Origin: Flavobacteriaceae bacterium UBA5544 | GTDB taxonomy: Bacteria; Bacteroidota; Bacteroidia; Flavobacteriales; Flavobacteriaceae | Length of the DNA stretch: 29,545 nucleotides | Assembly: GCA_002426755.1 (NCBI GenBank) | Contig: DINI01000023.1 | Location: forward strand, 19,093 to 48,637 | Reading direction: 5' to 3' | The notes under the pieces: model-generated | What the model saw: the letters and a program-made list of their open reading frames with translations, nothing else | What the model was told of the DNA's origin: nothing | Databases searched by the model: none | Made by a program: the position numbers and the translations under genes | In this document: piece after piece, positions 7,943 to 15,096 of the stretch | Position numbering within the stretch: the stretch's first letter is position 1 | Layout of the letters: every line of letters starts with the position of its first letter

Positions 7943-9373
7943 ATGAAAACCAAATCTATCCTATATGTTGTAATTGCCTTATTTTTTGTGTCCTATAATT
8001 CATCTTTTTCACAGGTTGAAGTAAAGAGCAAAGTTGTTGATTTTGGCACAATGATGCCAATTGAAAGTGCCAGTATTTACGTAAAAAACACCACAATCGG
8101 GACCGTCAGCAATTCCGATGGTAAGTTTGTGCTTTTGGTCCCGAATGAATTTGCCAATGATACTTTGGTCATTTCTTCGATTGGGTACAAAAGTTTCAAA
8201 TCTGTGGTAAAAGAGTTTGACTCTACCATAGATGTCTTTTTGGAAGAGGATGTCGCCTCATTAGATGAAATTGTTTTGGTTGCTGAAACCAGACCTAAAA
8301 CGGGCAATGATATTGTTTTAAAAGCACTTGAACGATTACCGCGCAATATGCCAGATTCATCCTATTTGCAAAAGGGCTTTCTTCGTCATAAAGAACGAAA
8401 TAAAAAGGAATTCAAATGGCTGATTGAAAGTGCCATCACAGTATACGATTCGGGATTTGTTTCCAATGCAGCCGAAAACTTGAAAATCAATGTGGACCAA
8501 GTGCGTAAAAGTTACGATTTGCGGGATGTTGACAGTCTATTGACCTACACAGCCTATCTTCAACAGAAGGCTAATATTAGAAATTTGAAAGCCAGAAACT
8601 TGAGAAGAGATACTATTAGGACATCTTCACTTGTCAAGGCAATTAAATGGAATGATACTAGAGTTAACGGTTTAGAGAATCTTTTAGAAGGGAAACTAAA
8701 TCTGGTAAGGAACTCATCCGATCCTAAAGGATTGTTCGGTGAGCATATTTTAGATACCCATCAATTTGAATTGGATACTGTTTTGGTTGATAATGACCAA
8801 AAAATCTATAAAATCAAGATTAAGGAAGGTAAAGATTATGTCAATTTAAGGACGAGGGGAATTTTCAATGACGGTTACAAAGCGGAAGGCTGGATTTATA
8901 TTTATTGGGATACCTATGCCATCAAAAAAATTGAATATAATTTGATTGCTTCTTCCCCAGAACAAAAAAGTAGAAGTAAAGCACTTTTTGACACACAACT
9001 CAATCATAAATTGGTTTTGAATTATAGGGAATATGAAGGAAAAATGTACCCGAATTACATCTATTACGAAACACCAAAGCTTGTAAATGTGGGCTCTAAA
9101 CCAACCGAGCCAAGAAAAAATATTGAAGAAACAGTGACCTATGACAAGGATGAACGCTTCTACTATACAGTTCAGGAAATACTTTTTACTGAAGTTATAT
9201 TGGATAAAGATAAAATTGCACAGGCATTGTCTCAAAAATGGGATCCAGATATCTTTTCTATAAAACCTTATAATAAAGAGTTTTGGAAAAATTACAATAC
9301 CTTGTTGGAGAGTGATGAAGACGAGCAGTTAATTCAGGATTTGACTAAACGCTCATCGTTGTATAAGGAATAA
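7943..9373 (+). CDS. Secreted protein with CarboxypepD_reg-like domain (DUF5686-like C-terminal part)
   Basis: A 476-residue protein with a signal peptide (residues 1-24, ending in SSFSQ). Residues about 25-112 form a carboxypeptidase-D regulatory-like beta domain (SNSDGKFVLLVP and ISSIGYKSF motifs), the same domain found before many Bacteroidota TonB-dependent receptors. No TonB plug or barrel follows. The remaining 360 residues resemble the beta-rich DUF5686-type region with LKARNLRRDTIRTSSLVKAI and similar stretches. Location is periplasm or outer membrane by inference, and the function is unknown. It follows the acyl-CoA dehydrogenase by 12 bp. Confidence 0.72.
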   Translation: MKTKSILYVVIALFFVSYNSSFSQVEVKSKVVDFGTMMPIESASIYVKNTTIGTVSNSDGKFVLLVPNEFANDTLVISSIGYKSFKSVVKEFDSTIDVFLEEDVASLDEIVLVAETRPKTGNDIVLKALERLPRNMPDSSYLQKGFLRHKERNKKEFKWLIESAITVYDSGFVSNAAENLKINVDQVRKSYDLRDVDSLLTYTAYLQQKANIRNLKARNLRRDTIRTSSLVKAIKWNDTRVNGLENLLEGKLNLVRNSSDPKGLFGEHILDTHQFELDTVLVDNDQKIYKIKIKEGKDYVNLRTRGIFNDGYKAEGWIYIYWDTYAIKKIEYNLIASSPEQKSRSKALFDTQLNHKLVLNYREYEGKMYPNYIYYETPKLVNVGSKPTEPRKNIEETVTYDKDERFYYTVQEILFTEVILDKDKIAQALSQKWDPDIFSIKPYNKEFWKNYNTLLESDEDEQLIQDLTKRSSLYKE

Positions 9374-9390
9374 AAATTTAAAAAATATAA

Positions 9391-9420
9391 TTGCATTTAA
9401 TAAAAAACATTTTATATTTG
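9391..9420 (+). promoter_or_regulatory. Consensus Bacteroidota promoter for rpsU
   Basis: TTG (9391-9393), exactly 19 nt, then TATATTTG (9413-9420). This matches the phylum's -33/-7 consensus TTG-N19-TAnnTTTG in full. The predicted start is around 9425, giving a leader of about 35 nt for rpsU. Confidence 0.85.
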
Positions 9421-9443
9421 CAGCCTTAAAAATTCTAAAAGAG

Positions 9444-9450
9444 AGGAGGT
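9444..9450 (+). promoter_or_regulatory. Strong Shine-Dalgarno sequence of rpsU
   Basis: AGGAGGT lies 9 nt before the ATG at 9460, within a longer purine tract (9441-9449). It is the only strong SD I found before any gene in the window; tuf, rplK, rplA, rplL, rpoB and rpoC have none. Confidence 0.85.
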
Positions 9451-9459
9451 TAAGATACT

Positions 9460-9654
9460 ATGTTAATAATACCGATTAAAGAAGGAGAAAATATAGATAG
9501 AGCGCTAAAACGTTTCAAACGTAAGTTTGACAAGACTGGTGCAAAACGTCAATTGAATAGCCGTAAGCAATTTACAAAACCTTCAGTAGAGCGTAGAGCG
9601 CAAATTCAAAAAGCACAATACATTCAACGTTTAAGAGATCAAGAAAGCATGTAA
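9460..9654 (+). CDS. rpsU: 30S ribosomal protein bS21
   Basis: A 64-residue, very basic protein beginning MLIIPIKEGENIDRALKRFK, the typical Bacteroidota bS21. It binds the 30S platform beside the 3' end of 16S rRNA. In flavobacterial ribosomes bS21, with bS18 and bS6, covers the anti-SD sequence, which explains the scarcity of SDs in the phylum. This gene has its own consensus promoter, a strong SD and its own terminator, so it is a single-gene unit. The SD fits an autogenous loop in which ribosomes lacking bS21 expose the anti-SD and translate rpsU preferentially. Confidence 0.96.
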   Translation: MLIIPIKEGENIDRALKRFKRKFDKTGAKRQLNSRKQFTKPSVERRAQIQKAQYIQRLRDQESM

Positions 9655-9676
9655 TTGTTTTTAAAATCATAAAATG

Positions 9677-9705
9677 AAATTCCCGCACTAGCGGGAATTT
9701 TTTTT
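9677..9705 (+). terminator. Intrinsic terminator of rpsU
   Basis: AAATTCCCGC (9677-9686) and GCGGGAATTT (9691-9700) form a perfect 10-bp stem with loop ACTA, followed by a T run that extends to 9705. Confidence 0.93.
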
Positions 9706-9751
9706 GTATTATATTTATTGATGATTAGAATTTTCGTTAATAAAATGCACA

Positions 9752-10639
9752 ATGATAAAAGCCTTTACAGAATACTTACTTCACGAAAAAAACTATTCGC
9801 CATTGACAGTAAAAGCGTATCAGGCAGATTTGGAAGAATTTTCAAAATTTATTTTAGATGAATATAATTCCAATGCTATCAATGATGTCAATTATGCACA
9901 AGTTAGGAGTTGGATTGTAAACCTTGTTGAAGCTGGGATTTCCAACCGAACGATTAATAGGAAAACATCTTCTCTCAACTCTTATTATAAATTCCTTTTA
10001 AAAACCGACTCAATTAATATTAATCCTTTATCCAAACATAAAGCACTTAAAACAAGCAAAAAAATTCAGATACCATTTTCTGAAAACGAAGTAAAAGAAG
10101 TCATTTTGGATCTTGAGCCCGAAACCGATTTTAAAGGTCTTCGCAACCGTTTGATTGTAGAGCTTTTTTATGCCACAGGCATCAGACGAATAGAATTGGT
10201 ACAAATAAAACTCTCGCATTTGGAGCTGTCCAACAAAACGTTAAAAGTGCTTGGCAAAAGAAATAAAGAACGATTCATCCCGTTAATAGATTCTGTAGTT
10301 GATACAGCCAAACAATATTTGGATGTTAGAAATGGTCTAGAAACAATTGTAGATAAGGAACATCTCTTTTTAACGAAAAAAGGGTTAAAAATTTATGAAA
10401 ATCTTGTTTACAGAATTATTAATGATTATTTTAGTAAGGCATCTAGCAAAGTAAAACGGAGTCCGCACATCATAAGGCACTCATTTGCGACCCATTTACT
10501 CAATCAAGGTGCGAATTTAAATGCTGTTAAGGAACTTCTTGGGCATACAAGTTTAGCAGCGACTCAAGTTTATACACACAATAGCATCGCAGAGCTTAAA
10601 AAAGTATATTCTAATGCGCATCCAAGAAGCAAAAAATAA
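9752..10639 (+). CDS. xerC: Tyrosine recombinase XerC
   Basis: A 295-residue tyrosine recombinase with an N-terminal SAM-like DNA-binding domain (about 1-85) and a catalytic domain with all active residues: R145 (ATGIR), K169 (GKRNKER), H239 and R242 (PHIIRHSFATHLL), H265 (LLGH) and nucleophile Y274. The length and the housekeeping neighbourhood (rpsU, hpf, tuf) point to the chromosomal dimer-resolution recombinase that acts at dif, not to a mobile-element integrase. XerC versus XerD naming follows common flavobacterial annotation and is less certain. The gene is 28 bp before the hibernation factor gene and likely cotranscribed with it. Confidence 0.9.
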   Translation: MIKAFTEYLLHEKNYSPLTVKAYQADLEEFSKFILDEYNSNAINDVNYAQVRSWIVNLVEAGISNRTINRKTSSLNSYYKFLLKTDSININPLSKHKALKTSKKIQIPFSENEVKEVILDLEPETDFKGLRNRLIVELFYATGIRRIELVQIKLSHLELSNKTLKVLGKRNKERFIPLIDSVVDTAKQYLDVRNGLETIVDKEHLFLTKKGLKIYENLVYRIINDYFSKASSKVKRSPHIIRHSFATHLLNQGANLNAVKELLGHTSLAATQVYTHNSIAELKKVYSNAHPRSKK

Positions 10640-10667
10640 TTGAATTGTCTAACCAAAAATGAGAAGT

Positions 10668-10970
10668 ATGAAAGTTAACACACAATCGGTAAATTTTAAC
10701 GCAGACAAAAAGTTGATCAATTTTATTCAAAAAAGAATGGATAAGGTTGAACAGTTTTATGATAAAGTCATTCAATCTGACGTTTATTTGAAATTGGATA
10801 ATACAAGCGAAAAGGAAAATAAAATCTTTGAGGTAAGAGTAAGTGTTCCAGGCGATAGCATCGTTGTTAAAAAACAGTGCAAAAGCTTTGAAGAGGGAGC
10901 GGATAGCGCAGCTTCGAGCATTGAAAGGCAGTTAAAAAAACGAAAAGAAAAATTAAGAGCACATATCTGA
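10668..10970 (+). CDS. hpf: Ribosome hibernation-promoting factor, short HPF/RaiA (YfiA) type
   Basis: A 100-residue protein (MKVNTQSVNFNADKKLINFI...) with the beta-alpha-beta fold of the ribosome-associated inhibitor family. It binds the 30S decoding centre in stationary phase and shields or dimerises ribosomes. It lacks the C-terminal dimerisation domain of long HPF. The frame also permits a start at 10659 (MRSMKV...), but 10668 matches the family N-terminus. It lies 28 bp after xerC, and a terminator follows at 11022. Confidence 0.88.
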   Translation: MKVNTQSVNFNADKKLINFIQKRMDKVEQFYDKVIQSDVYLKLDNTSEKENKIFEVRVSVPGDSIVVKKQCKSFEEGADSAASSIERQLKKRKEKLRAHI

Positions 10971-10991
10971 TAAAATTTTTCAAAAAATGTT

Positions 10992-11020
10992 TTGAAACAA
11001 AAAATAAATCTTTACATTTG
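10992..11020 (+). promoter_or_regulatory. Promoter of the tRNA-tuf cluster
   Basis: TTG (10992-10994), 18 nt, then TACATTTG (11013-11020) fit the TTG-N19-TAnnTTTG consensus with a spacer one base short. Transcription would start near 11025, inside the 5' arm of the terminator hairpin at 11022, and run into tRNA-Thr(TGT) at 11071. Confidence 0.75.
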
Positions 11021-11021
11021 C

Positions 11022-11049
11022 AGTCCGTTAGAAATAGCGGGCTTTTTTT
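11022..11049 (+). terminator. Intrinsic terminator after hpf, overlapping the tRNA promoter start site
   Basis: AGTCCGTTA (11022-11030) pairs with TAGCGGGCT (11035-11043) through 9 pairs, two of them G-T, closing a GAAA tetraloop. T continues to 11049. It is well placed to end the xerC-hpf transcript, 52 bp after hpf. Confidence 0.8.
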
Positions 11050-11070
11050 GTGATGAAAAAAGTACAAAAA

Positions 11071-11144
11071 GCCGATGTAGCTCAGCTGGCTAGAGCAGCT
11101 GATTTGTAATCAGCAGGTCGTGGGTTCGAGTCCCTCTATCGGCT
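11071..11144 (+). tRNA. tRNA-Thr(TGT)
   Basis: A complete cloverleaf with acceptor GCCGATG/TATCGGC (one G-T), anticodon stem GCTGA/TCAGC and loop TTTGTAA, giving anticodon TGT (codon ACA). The T arm contains GGTTCGAGTCC. CCA is not encoded. It is first in the cluster, equivalent to E. coli thrU. Confidence 0.97.
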
Positions 11145-11207
11145 CTTTTTAAAAGACAATTTTCTATTCGGATTTTGGGTTTTAAAAAATTGAAATTTTG
11201 AAAATTT

Positions 11208-11292
<85 letters not shown>

Positions 11293-11315
11293 AAGTCCCC
11301 GCGAAAGCGGGGATC
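11293..11315 (+). repeat. Short palindromic repeat, copy 1
   Basis: TCCCCGC (11296-11302) and GCGGGGA (11307-11313) form a 7-bp stem with a GAAA loop, directly after the tRNA-Tyr CCA. It is one of three related elements in the window (also at 11498 and 24389), each ending in ATCT. Confidence 0.7.
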
Positions 11316-11317
11316 TC

Positions 11318-11390
11318 AAAACTTAAAATCCCAAATTCCAATTGGAGTTGGTTTTAAGTTTGATACGATCATTAAGTTATTGGAATTTGG
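11318..11390 (+). repeat. Two interleaved inverted repeats between tRNA-Tyr and tRNA-Gly
   Basis: AAACTTAAAA (11318-11327) is complementary to TTTTAAGTTT (11352-11361). CCAAATTCCAAT (11331-11342) is complementary to ATTGGAATTTGG (11379-11390). Both are perfect and they interleave, so in RNA they form either a pseudoknot-like fold or one of two exclusive hairpins. Function unknown. Confidence 0.55.
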
Positions 11391-11419
11391 AACTTTTCTA
11401 AACGAAATTTCCTAAAATT

Positions 11420-11492
11420 GCGGGAGTAGCTCAGTTGGTAGAGCGTCAGCCTTCCAAGCTGAATGTCGCCGGTTCGAACCCGGTCTCCCGCT
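11420..11492 (+). tRNA. tRNA-Gly(TCC)
   Basis: Acceptor GCGGGAG/CTCCCGC, anticodon stem TCAGC/GCTGA with loop CTTCCAA (anticodon TCC, codon GGA), and T arm with GGTTCGAACCC. CCA is not encoded. Equivalent to E. coli glyT. Confidence 0.97.
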
Positions 11493-11497
11493 CTAAA

Positions 11498-11520
11498 ATT
11501 CCTGCGAAGGCAGGAATCTC
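11498..11520 (+). repeat. Short palindromic repeat, copy 2
   Basis: ATTCCTGC (11498-11505) and GCAGGAAT (11510-11517) pair over a GAAG loop, five bases after tRNA-Gly. Relative to copies 1 and 3, one C-G pair is T-A on both arms, a compensatory change that keeps the stem. Confidence 0.7.
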
Positions 11521-11563
11521 TTCCTTGTTAGAAAAGAATAAGGAGAGGAAGTAAATACTTTAC

Positions 11564-11635
11564 GCCGGTGTAGCTCAGGGGTAGAGCGTTTCCTTGGTAA
11601 GGAAGAGGTCACGAGTTCAATTCTCGTCATTGGCT
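11564..11635 (+). tRNA. tRNA-Thr(GGT)
   Basis: Acceptor GCCGGTG/CATTGGC with two G-T pairs, anticodon stem TTTCC/GGAAG with loop TTGGTAA (anticodon GGT, codon ACC), and T arm with GAGTTCAATTC. CCA is not encoded. It lies 56 bp before tuf, equivalent to E. coli thrT. Confidence 0.96.
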
Positions 11636-11691
11636 CAATTATTTGAATAAATAAGAACACTAATATAAATTAAGATTAAAATAAATTAAAC

Positions 11692-12879
11692 ATGGCAAAG
11701 GCAACTTTCGATCGTTCAAAACCACATTTAAACATTGGTACTATTGGACACGTAGATCACGGTAAAACAACTTTAACTGCTGCTATTACTAAAGTATTAG
11801 CTGATGCAGGTTTATCAGAAGCAAAATCATTTGATCAAATTGATAACGCTCCAGAAGAAAAAGAAAGAGGTATCACAATCAATACTTCACACGTAGAATA
11901 TGCAACAGCTAATCGTCACTACGCTCACGTTGACTGTCCAGGTCACGCGGATTATGTAAAGAACATGGTTACTGGTGCTGCTCAAATGGACGGTGCTATT
12001 CTTGTGGTTGCTGCGACTGATGGTCCAATGCCACAAACTCGTGAGCACATCCTTTTAGGACGTCAAGTAGGTATTCCTCGTATCGTTGTATTCATGAACA
12101 AAGTGGATATGGTTGATGATGAAGAATTATTGGAATTGGTAGAGATGGAAATCAGAGATTTGTTGTCTTTCTATGAGTATGATGGTGACAATGGTCCTGT
12201 AATTGCTGGTTCAGCTTTAGGAGCTTTGAACGGTGAGCAAAAATGGGTTGACACTGTAATGCAATTGATGGAAGCTTGCGATACTTGGATTGAAGAGCCA
12301 TTACGTGAGATCGACAAACCTTTCTTGATGCCAATCGAGGATGTATTCTCTATTACTGGTCGTGGAACTGTTGCTACAGGTCGTATCGAAACTGGTATTG
12401 CTAAAACTGGAGATCCAGTTGAAATCATTGGTATGGGAGCTGAAAAATTGACTTCTACTATCACTGGTATCGAGATGTTCCGTCAAATTCTTGACAGAGG
12501 TGAAGCTGGAGATAACGCAGGTATCTTATTAAGAGGTATTGAGAAAACTCAAATTTCTAGAGGTATGGTTATCGTTAAGCCAGGTTCAGTTACTCCACAC
12601 GCTAAATTCAAAGCAGAGGTGTATATCTTGAAAAAAGAAGAAGGTGGACGTCACACTCCATTCCACAATAACTATCGTCCACAGTTCTACGTACGTACAA
12701 CAGACGTAACTGGTAACATCCAATTGCCTGATGGTGTTGAGATGGTTATGCCAGGTGACAACTTGACTATCACTGTAGAATTGATCCAAAAGATTGCAAT
12801 GAACGTAGGTTTGCGTTTCGCAATCCGTGAAGGTGGTCGTACAGTTGGTGCAGGTCAGGTAACTGAAATTTTAGACTAA
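11692..12879 (+). CDS. tuf: Elongation factor Tu
   Basis: A 395-residue EF-Tu, the GTPase that delivers aminoacyl-tRNA to the ribosome. The G motifs are complete: GHVDHGKT (19-26), T62 in RGIT, DCPGH (81-85), NKVD (136-139) and SAL (174-176). Domains 2 and 3 follow and the protein ends GAGQVTEILD. Codon choice is strongly biased and typical of a highly expressed gene. The leader is AT-rich without an SD. It stands between four tRNA genes and tRNA-Trp/secE, and is probably read from the promoter at 10992 together with the tRNAs, with processing in between. Confidence 0.99.
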   Translation: MAKATFDRSKPHLNIGTIGHVDHGKTTLTAAITKVLADAGLSEAKSFDQIDNAPEEKERGITINTSHVEYATANRHYAHVDCPGHADYVKNMVTGAAQMDGAILVVAATDGPMPQTREHILLGRQVGIPRIVVFMNKVDMVDDEELLELVEMEIRDLLSFYEYDGDNGPVIAGSALGALNGEQKWVDTVMQLMEACDTWIEEPLREIDKPFLMPIEDVFSITGRGTVATGRIETGIAKTGDPVEIIGMGAEKLTSTITGIEMFRQILDRGEAGDNAGILLRGIEKTQISRGMVIVKPGSVTPHAKFKAEVYILKKEEGGRHTPFHNNYRPQFYVRTTDVTGNIQLPDGVEMVMPGDNLTITVELIQKIAMNVGLRFAIREGGRTVGAGQVTEILD

Positions 12880-12901
12880 TTATATAATCTATATATAAGT
12901 T

Positions 12902-12929
12902 AAGGTGTCTTGATTTTTCGAGACGCCTT
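12902..12929 (+). terminator. Hairpin after tuf, likely partial terminator or processing site
   Basis: AAGGTGTCTTG (12902-12912) pairs with CGAGACGCCTT (12919-12929) through 11 pairs, two of them G-T, over a 6-nt T-rich loop. Only a broken T tract follows, and tRNA-Trp begins 12 bp later, so read-through is likely. Confidence 0.6.
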
Positions 12930-12940
12930 GATTTATATTT

Positions 12941-13013
12941 ACGGGTTTAGCTCAGTTGGTAGAGCACTGGTCTCCAAAACCAGGTGTCGGGAGTTCGAGC
13001 CTCTCAACCCGTG
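12941..13013 (+). tRNA. tRNA-Trp(CCA)
   Basis: Acceptor ACGGGTT/AACCCGT with discriminator G, anticodon stem CTGGT/ACCAG with loop CTCCAAA (anticodon CCA, codon TGG), and T arm with GAGTTCGAGCC. CCA is not encoded. It lies between tuf and secE, as in many bacteria. Confidence 0.97.
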
Positions 13014-13103
13014 CTGAGTTATAAAGATTAACACGCTGTGTAATCTATATAAATAATGACAAAATCCTTTACGCAAGTATAGGTTTTAAAACAATAAAGT
13101 ACA

Positions 13104-13298
13104 ATGGCAGGATTTGTAAATTACGTAAAAGAATCGTTCGACGAATTAAAAAACAACGTGTCTTGGCCTACTTGGGCAGAAGCTCAAAGTTTAACCATTT
13201 TGGTAGCTGTTTTTTCAATCATATTTTCACTCGCTATTTGGGGAGTTGATACTGTTTTTAGTAGAGTAATCAAAGCATATTTTAGCTGGCTTAACTAA
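13104..13298 (+). CDS. secE: Preprotein translocase subunit SecE
   Basis: A 64-residue single-TM SecE of the short bacterial type: an amphipathic N-terminal helix (VNYVKESFDELKNNVSWPTWAEA) with the conserved VSWPT motif, then one membrane helix (about 29-52). SecE clamps SecY in the inner-membrane translocon. It is 16 bp before nusG, the universal secE-nusG pair. A small imperfect hairpin (13025-13046) lies between tRNA-Trp and this gene. Confidence 0.96.
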   Translation: MAGFVNYVKESFDELKNNVSWPTWAEAQSLTILVAVFSIIFSLAIWGVDTVFSRVIKAYFSWLN

Positions 13299-13314
13299 AA
13301 AAATAATAGAGAGA

Positions 13315-13872
13315 ATGTCAGAGACAAGTGGAAATAAAAAATGGTATGTTGTTAGGGCTGTAAGTGGTCAGGAGAACAAAATTAAAACTTATATCGAGAA
13401 TGAAATAGCTCGTTTGGGTCTTGAAGATTTTGTTGATCAAGTATTGGTTCCAACAGAAAAGGTGATTCAAATACGTAATGGGAAAAAAATAAACAAAGAG
13501 AAAGTTTATTTCCCAGGATACATTATGATTCAAGCCAATTTGAGTGGAGAAATTCCTCACATCATCAAATCGATTACGAATGTAATTGGATTTTTAGGCG
13601 AAACAAAAAATGGAGACCCGGTGCCATTAAGACAATCTGAAGTTAACAGAATGTTAGGTAAAGTGGATGAGTTGACAGTAGATGCAGATGCCAATGTTGC
13701 GATACCATTTACAAAAGGTGAAACAGTTAAGGTTATCGATGGTCCTTTCAACGGATTCGATGGAACCATTGAAAATATTAATGAAGAAAAGCGTAAGCTA
13801 GAAGTGATGGTTAAGATTTTCGGAAGAAAAACACCATTGGAATTGAGCTATATGCAAGTAGAAAAAGTTTAA
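13315..13872 (+). CDS. nusG: Transcription termination/antitermination factor NusG
   Basis: A 185-residue protein with an N-terminal NGN domain (about 8-115; KKWYVVRAVSGQE start, YFPGYIMI strand) that binds the RNA polymerase clamp. A C-terminal KOW domain (about 133-185; KGETVKVIDGPFNGFDGTI) contacts Rho or ribosomal S10. It couples transcription to translation and affects pausing and Rho termination. Length and order are standard for housekeeping NusG, not an UpxY-type specialised paralogue. A structured gap separates it from rplK. Confidence 0.97.
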   Translation: MSETSGNKKWYVVRAVSGQENKIKTYIENEIARLGLEDFVDQVLVPTEKVIQIRNGKKINKEKVYFPGYIMIQANLSGEIPHIIKSITNVIGFLGETKNGDPVPLRQSEVNRMLGKVDELTVDADANVAIPFTKGETVKVIDGPFNGFDGTIENINEEKRKLEVMVKIFGRKTPLELSYMQVEKV

Positions 13873-13890
13873 TAATTGTTACAATAGATA

Positions 13891-13923
13891 GCATGTCTTT
13901 TGGCTTCCAATCGAAAGAGATGC
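13891..13923 (+). promoter_or_regulatory. Leader hairpin before rplK, candidate L1 autoregulation site
   Basis: GCATGTCTTTTG (13891-13902) pairs with CGAAAGAGATGC (13912-13923) in 11 of 12 positions, with a G-G mismatch and one G-T, over a 9-nt loop. It ends 16 bases before the rplK start. In many bacteria L1 represses rplKA through an rRNA-like fold at this place; assignment here is by position only. Confidence 0.5.
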
Positions 13924-13939
13924 GACTAAATTTTTAAAA

Positions 13940-14377
13940 ATGGCAAAAGAATTAAGTAAAGTAGTTAAGCTACAAGTTCGGGGAGGCGCAGCGAATCCAT
14001 CGCCGCCGGTAGGACCCGCTTTAGGAGCTGCTGGAGTTAACATCATGGAATTCTGTAAGCAATTTAACGCGAGAACCCAAGATAAGCCTGGTAAAGTATT
14101 ACCTGTGGTTATCTCTGTTTTCAAAGATAAATCGTTTGATTTCGTGATCAAAACCCCACCAGCTGCAGTACAATTATTGGAAGCGGCCAAAGTAAAAAAA
14201 GGATCTGGAGAACCGAACAGAAAGAAAGTAGCAAAAGTAACTTGGGAACAAGTGAAAGCAATTGCAGAAGACAAAATGCAGGATTTAAATGCATTTACAA
14301 TGAGTTCTGCTATGGACATGATTGCTGGGACAGCAAGATCAATGGGAATTACTGTAACTGGTAATAAACCAAACTAA
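13940..14377 (+). CDS. rplK: 50S ribosomal protein uL11
   Basis: A 145-residue L11 with the proline-rich N-terminal domain (PSPPVGPALGAAGVNIMEFC) and a C-terminal domain that binds the GTPase-associated region of 23S rRNA. It forms the base of the stalk and mediates RelA sensing of uncharged tRNA. It is 11 bp before rplA, in the universal rplKA pair. Confidence 0.98.
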   Translation: MAKELSKVVKLQVRGGAANPSPPVGPALGAAGVNIMEFCKQFNARTQDKPGKVLPVVISVFKDKSFDFVIKTPPAAVQLLEAAKVKKGSGEPNRKKVAKVTWEQVKAIAEDKMQDLNAFTMSSAMDMIAGTARSMGITVTGNKPN

Positions 14378-14388
14378 AACTTTTTGAA

Positions 14389-15078
14389 ATGGCAAAATTG
14401 ACAAAAAAACAAAAAGAGGCAAGAAGTAAAGTTGACAAAAACAAACTTTACTCACTTGAAGAGGCTTCGGCTTTATTGAAAGAAATCACTTATACTAAAT
14501 TTGATGCGTCTGTGGACATTGCTGTACGTCTTGGAGTAGATCCACGTAAAGCAAATCAAATGGTAAGAGGTGTTGTTTCTTTACCTCACGGAACAGGAAA
14601 AGACATGAAAGTGTTAGCATTGGTGACTCCAGACAAAGAGCAGGAAGCTAAAGATGCAGGCGCTGATTATGTAGGATTGGATGAGTATCTAGACAAAATC
14701 AAGAATGGTTGGACAGATGTTGACGTTATCGTTACCATGCCAGCTATTATGGGTAAGTTAGGTCCATTAGGTAGAGTATTAGGCCCACGTGGTTTAATGC
14801 CAAATCCAAAAACTGGTACAGTAACTATGGATGTTGCAAAAGCAGTGTCTGAAGTAAAAGCTGGTAAAATCGATTTTAAAGTTGACAAAACAGGAATCGT
14901 TCACGCTCCAATAGGAAAAGCATCTTTTAGTGCTGACAAATTGGTGGGCAACGCAAATGAATTATTGTCAACATTGATGAAATTGAAACCTACCGCAGCT
15001 AAAGGTGTCTATGTAAAAAGCATTTTTATCTCTAGTACCATGAGTCCAAGTATATCAATTGATACTAAAATAGGTTAG
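14389..15078 (+). CDS. rplA: 50S ribosomal protein uL1
   Basis: A 229-residue L1 with the two-domain signature, including MPAIMGKLGPLGRVLGPRGL and MPNPKTGTVT (domain II). It forms the mobile L1 stalk that handles E-site tRNA, and in many bacteria represses its own rplKA mRNA. The rplA-rplJ gap is only 18 bp, leaving no room for a separate structured L10 leader. Confidence 0.98.
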   Translation: MAKLTKKQKEARSKVDKNKLYSLEEASALLKEITYTKFDASVDIAVRLGVDPRKANQMVRGVVSLPHGTGKDMKVLALVTPDKEQEAKDAGADYVGLDEYLDKIKNGWTDVDVIVTMPAIMGKLGPLGRVLGPRGLMPNPKTGTVTMDVAKAVSEVKAGKIDFKVDKTGIVHAPIGKASFSADKLVGNANELLSTLMKLKPTAAKGVYVKSIFISSTMSPSISIDTKIG

Positions 15079-15096
15079 TAGTTAAACTTTAATATT

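Noticed and set aside
9752..10639. Tyrosine recombinase as sign of an integrated mobile element
   Set aside because: Length, full XerC motifs and the rpsU-hpf-tuf surroundings indicate the chromosomal housekeeping recombinase; no attachment site repeats or cargo are seen.
10867..11067. A minus-strand frame of 66 codons over the hpf end and the tRNA promoter
   Set aside because: It is antisense to hpf, crosses a clear terminator and promoter, and has no recognisable protein features.
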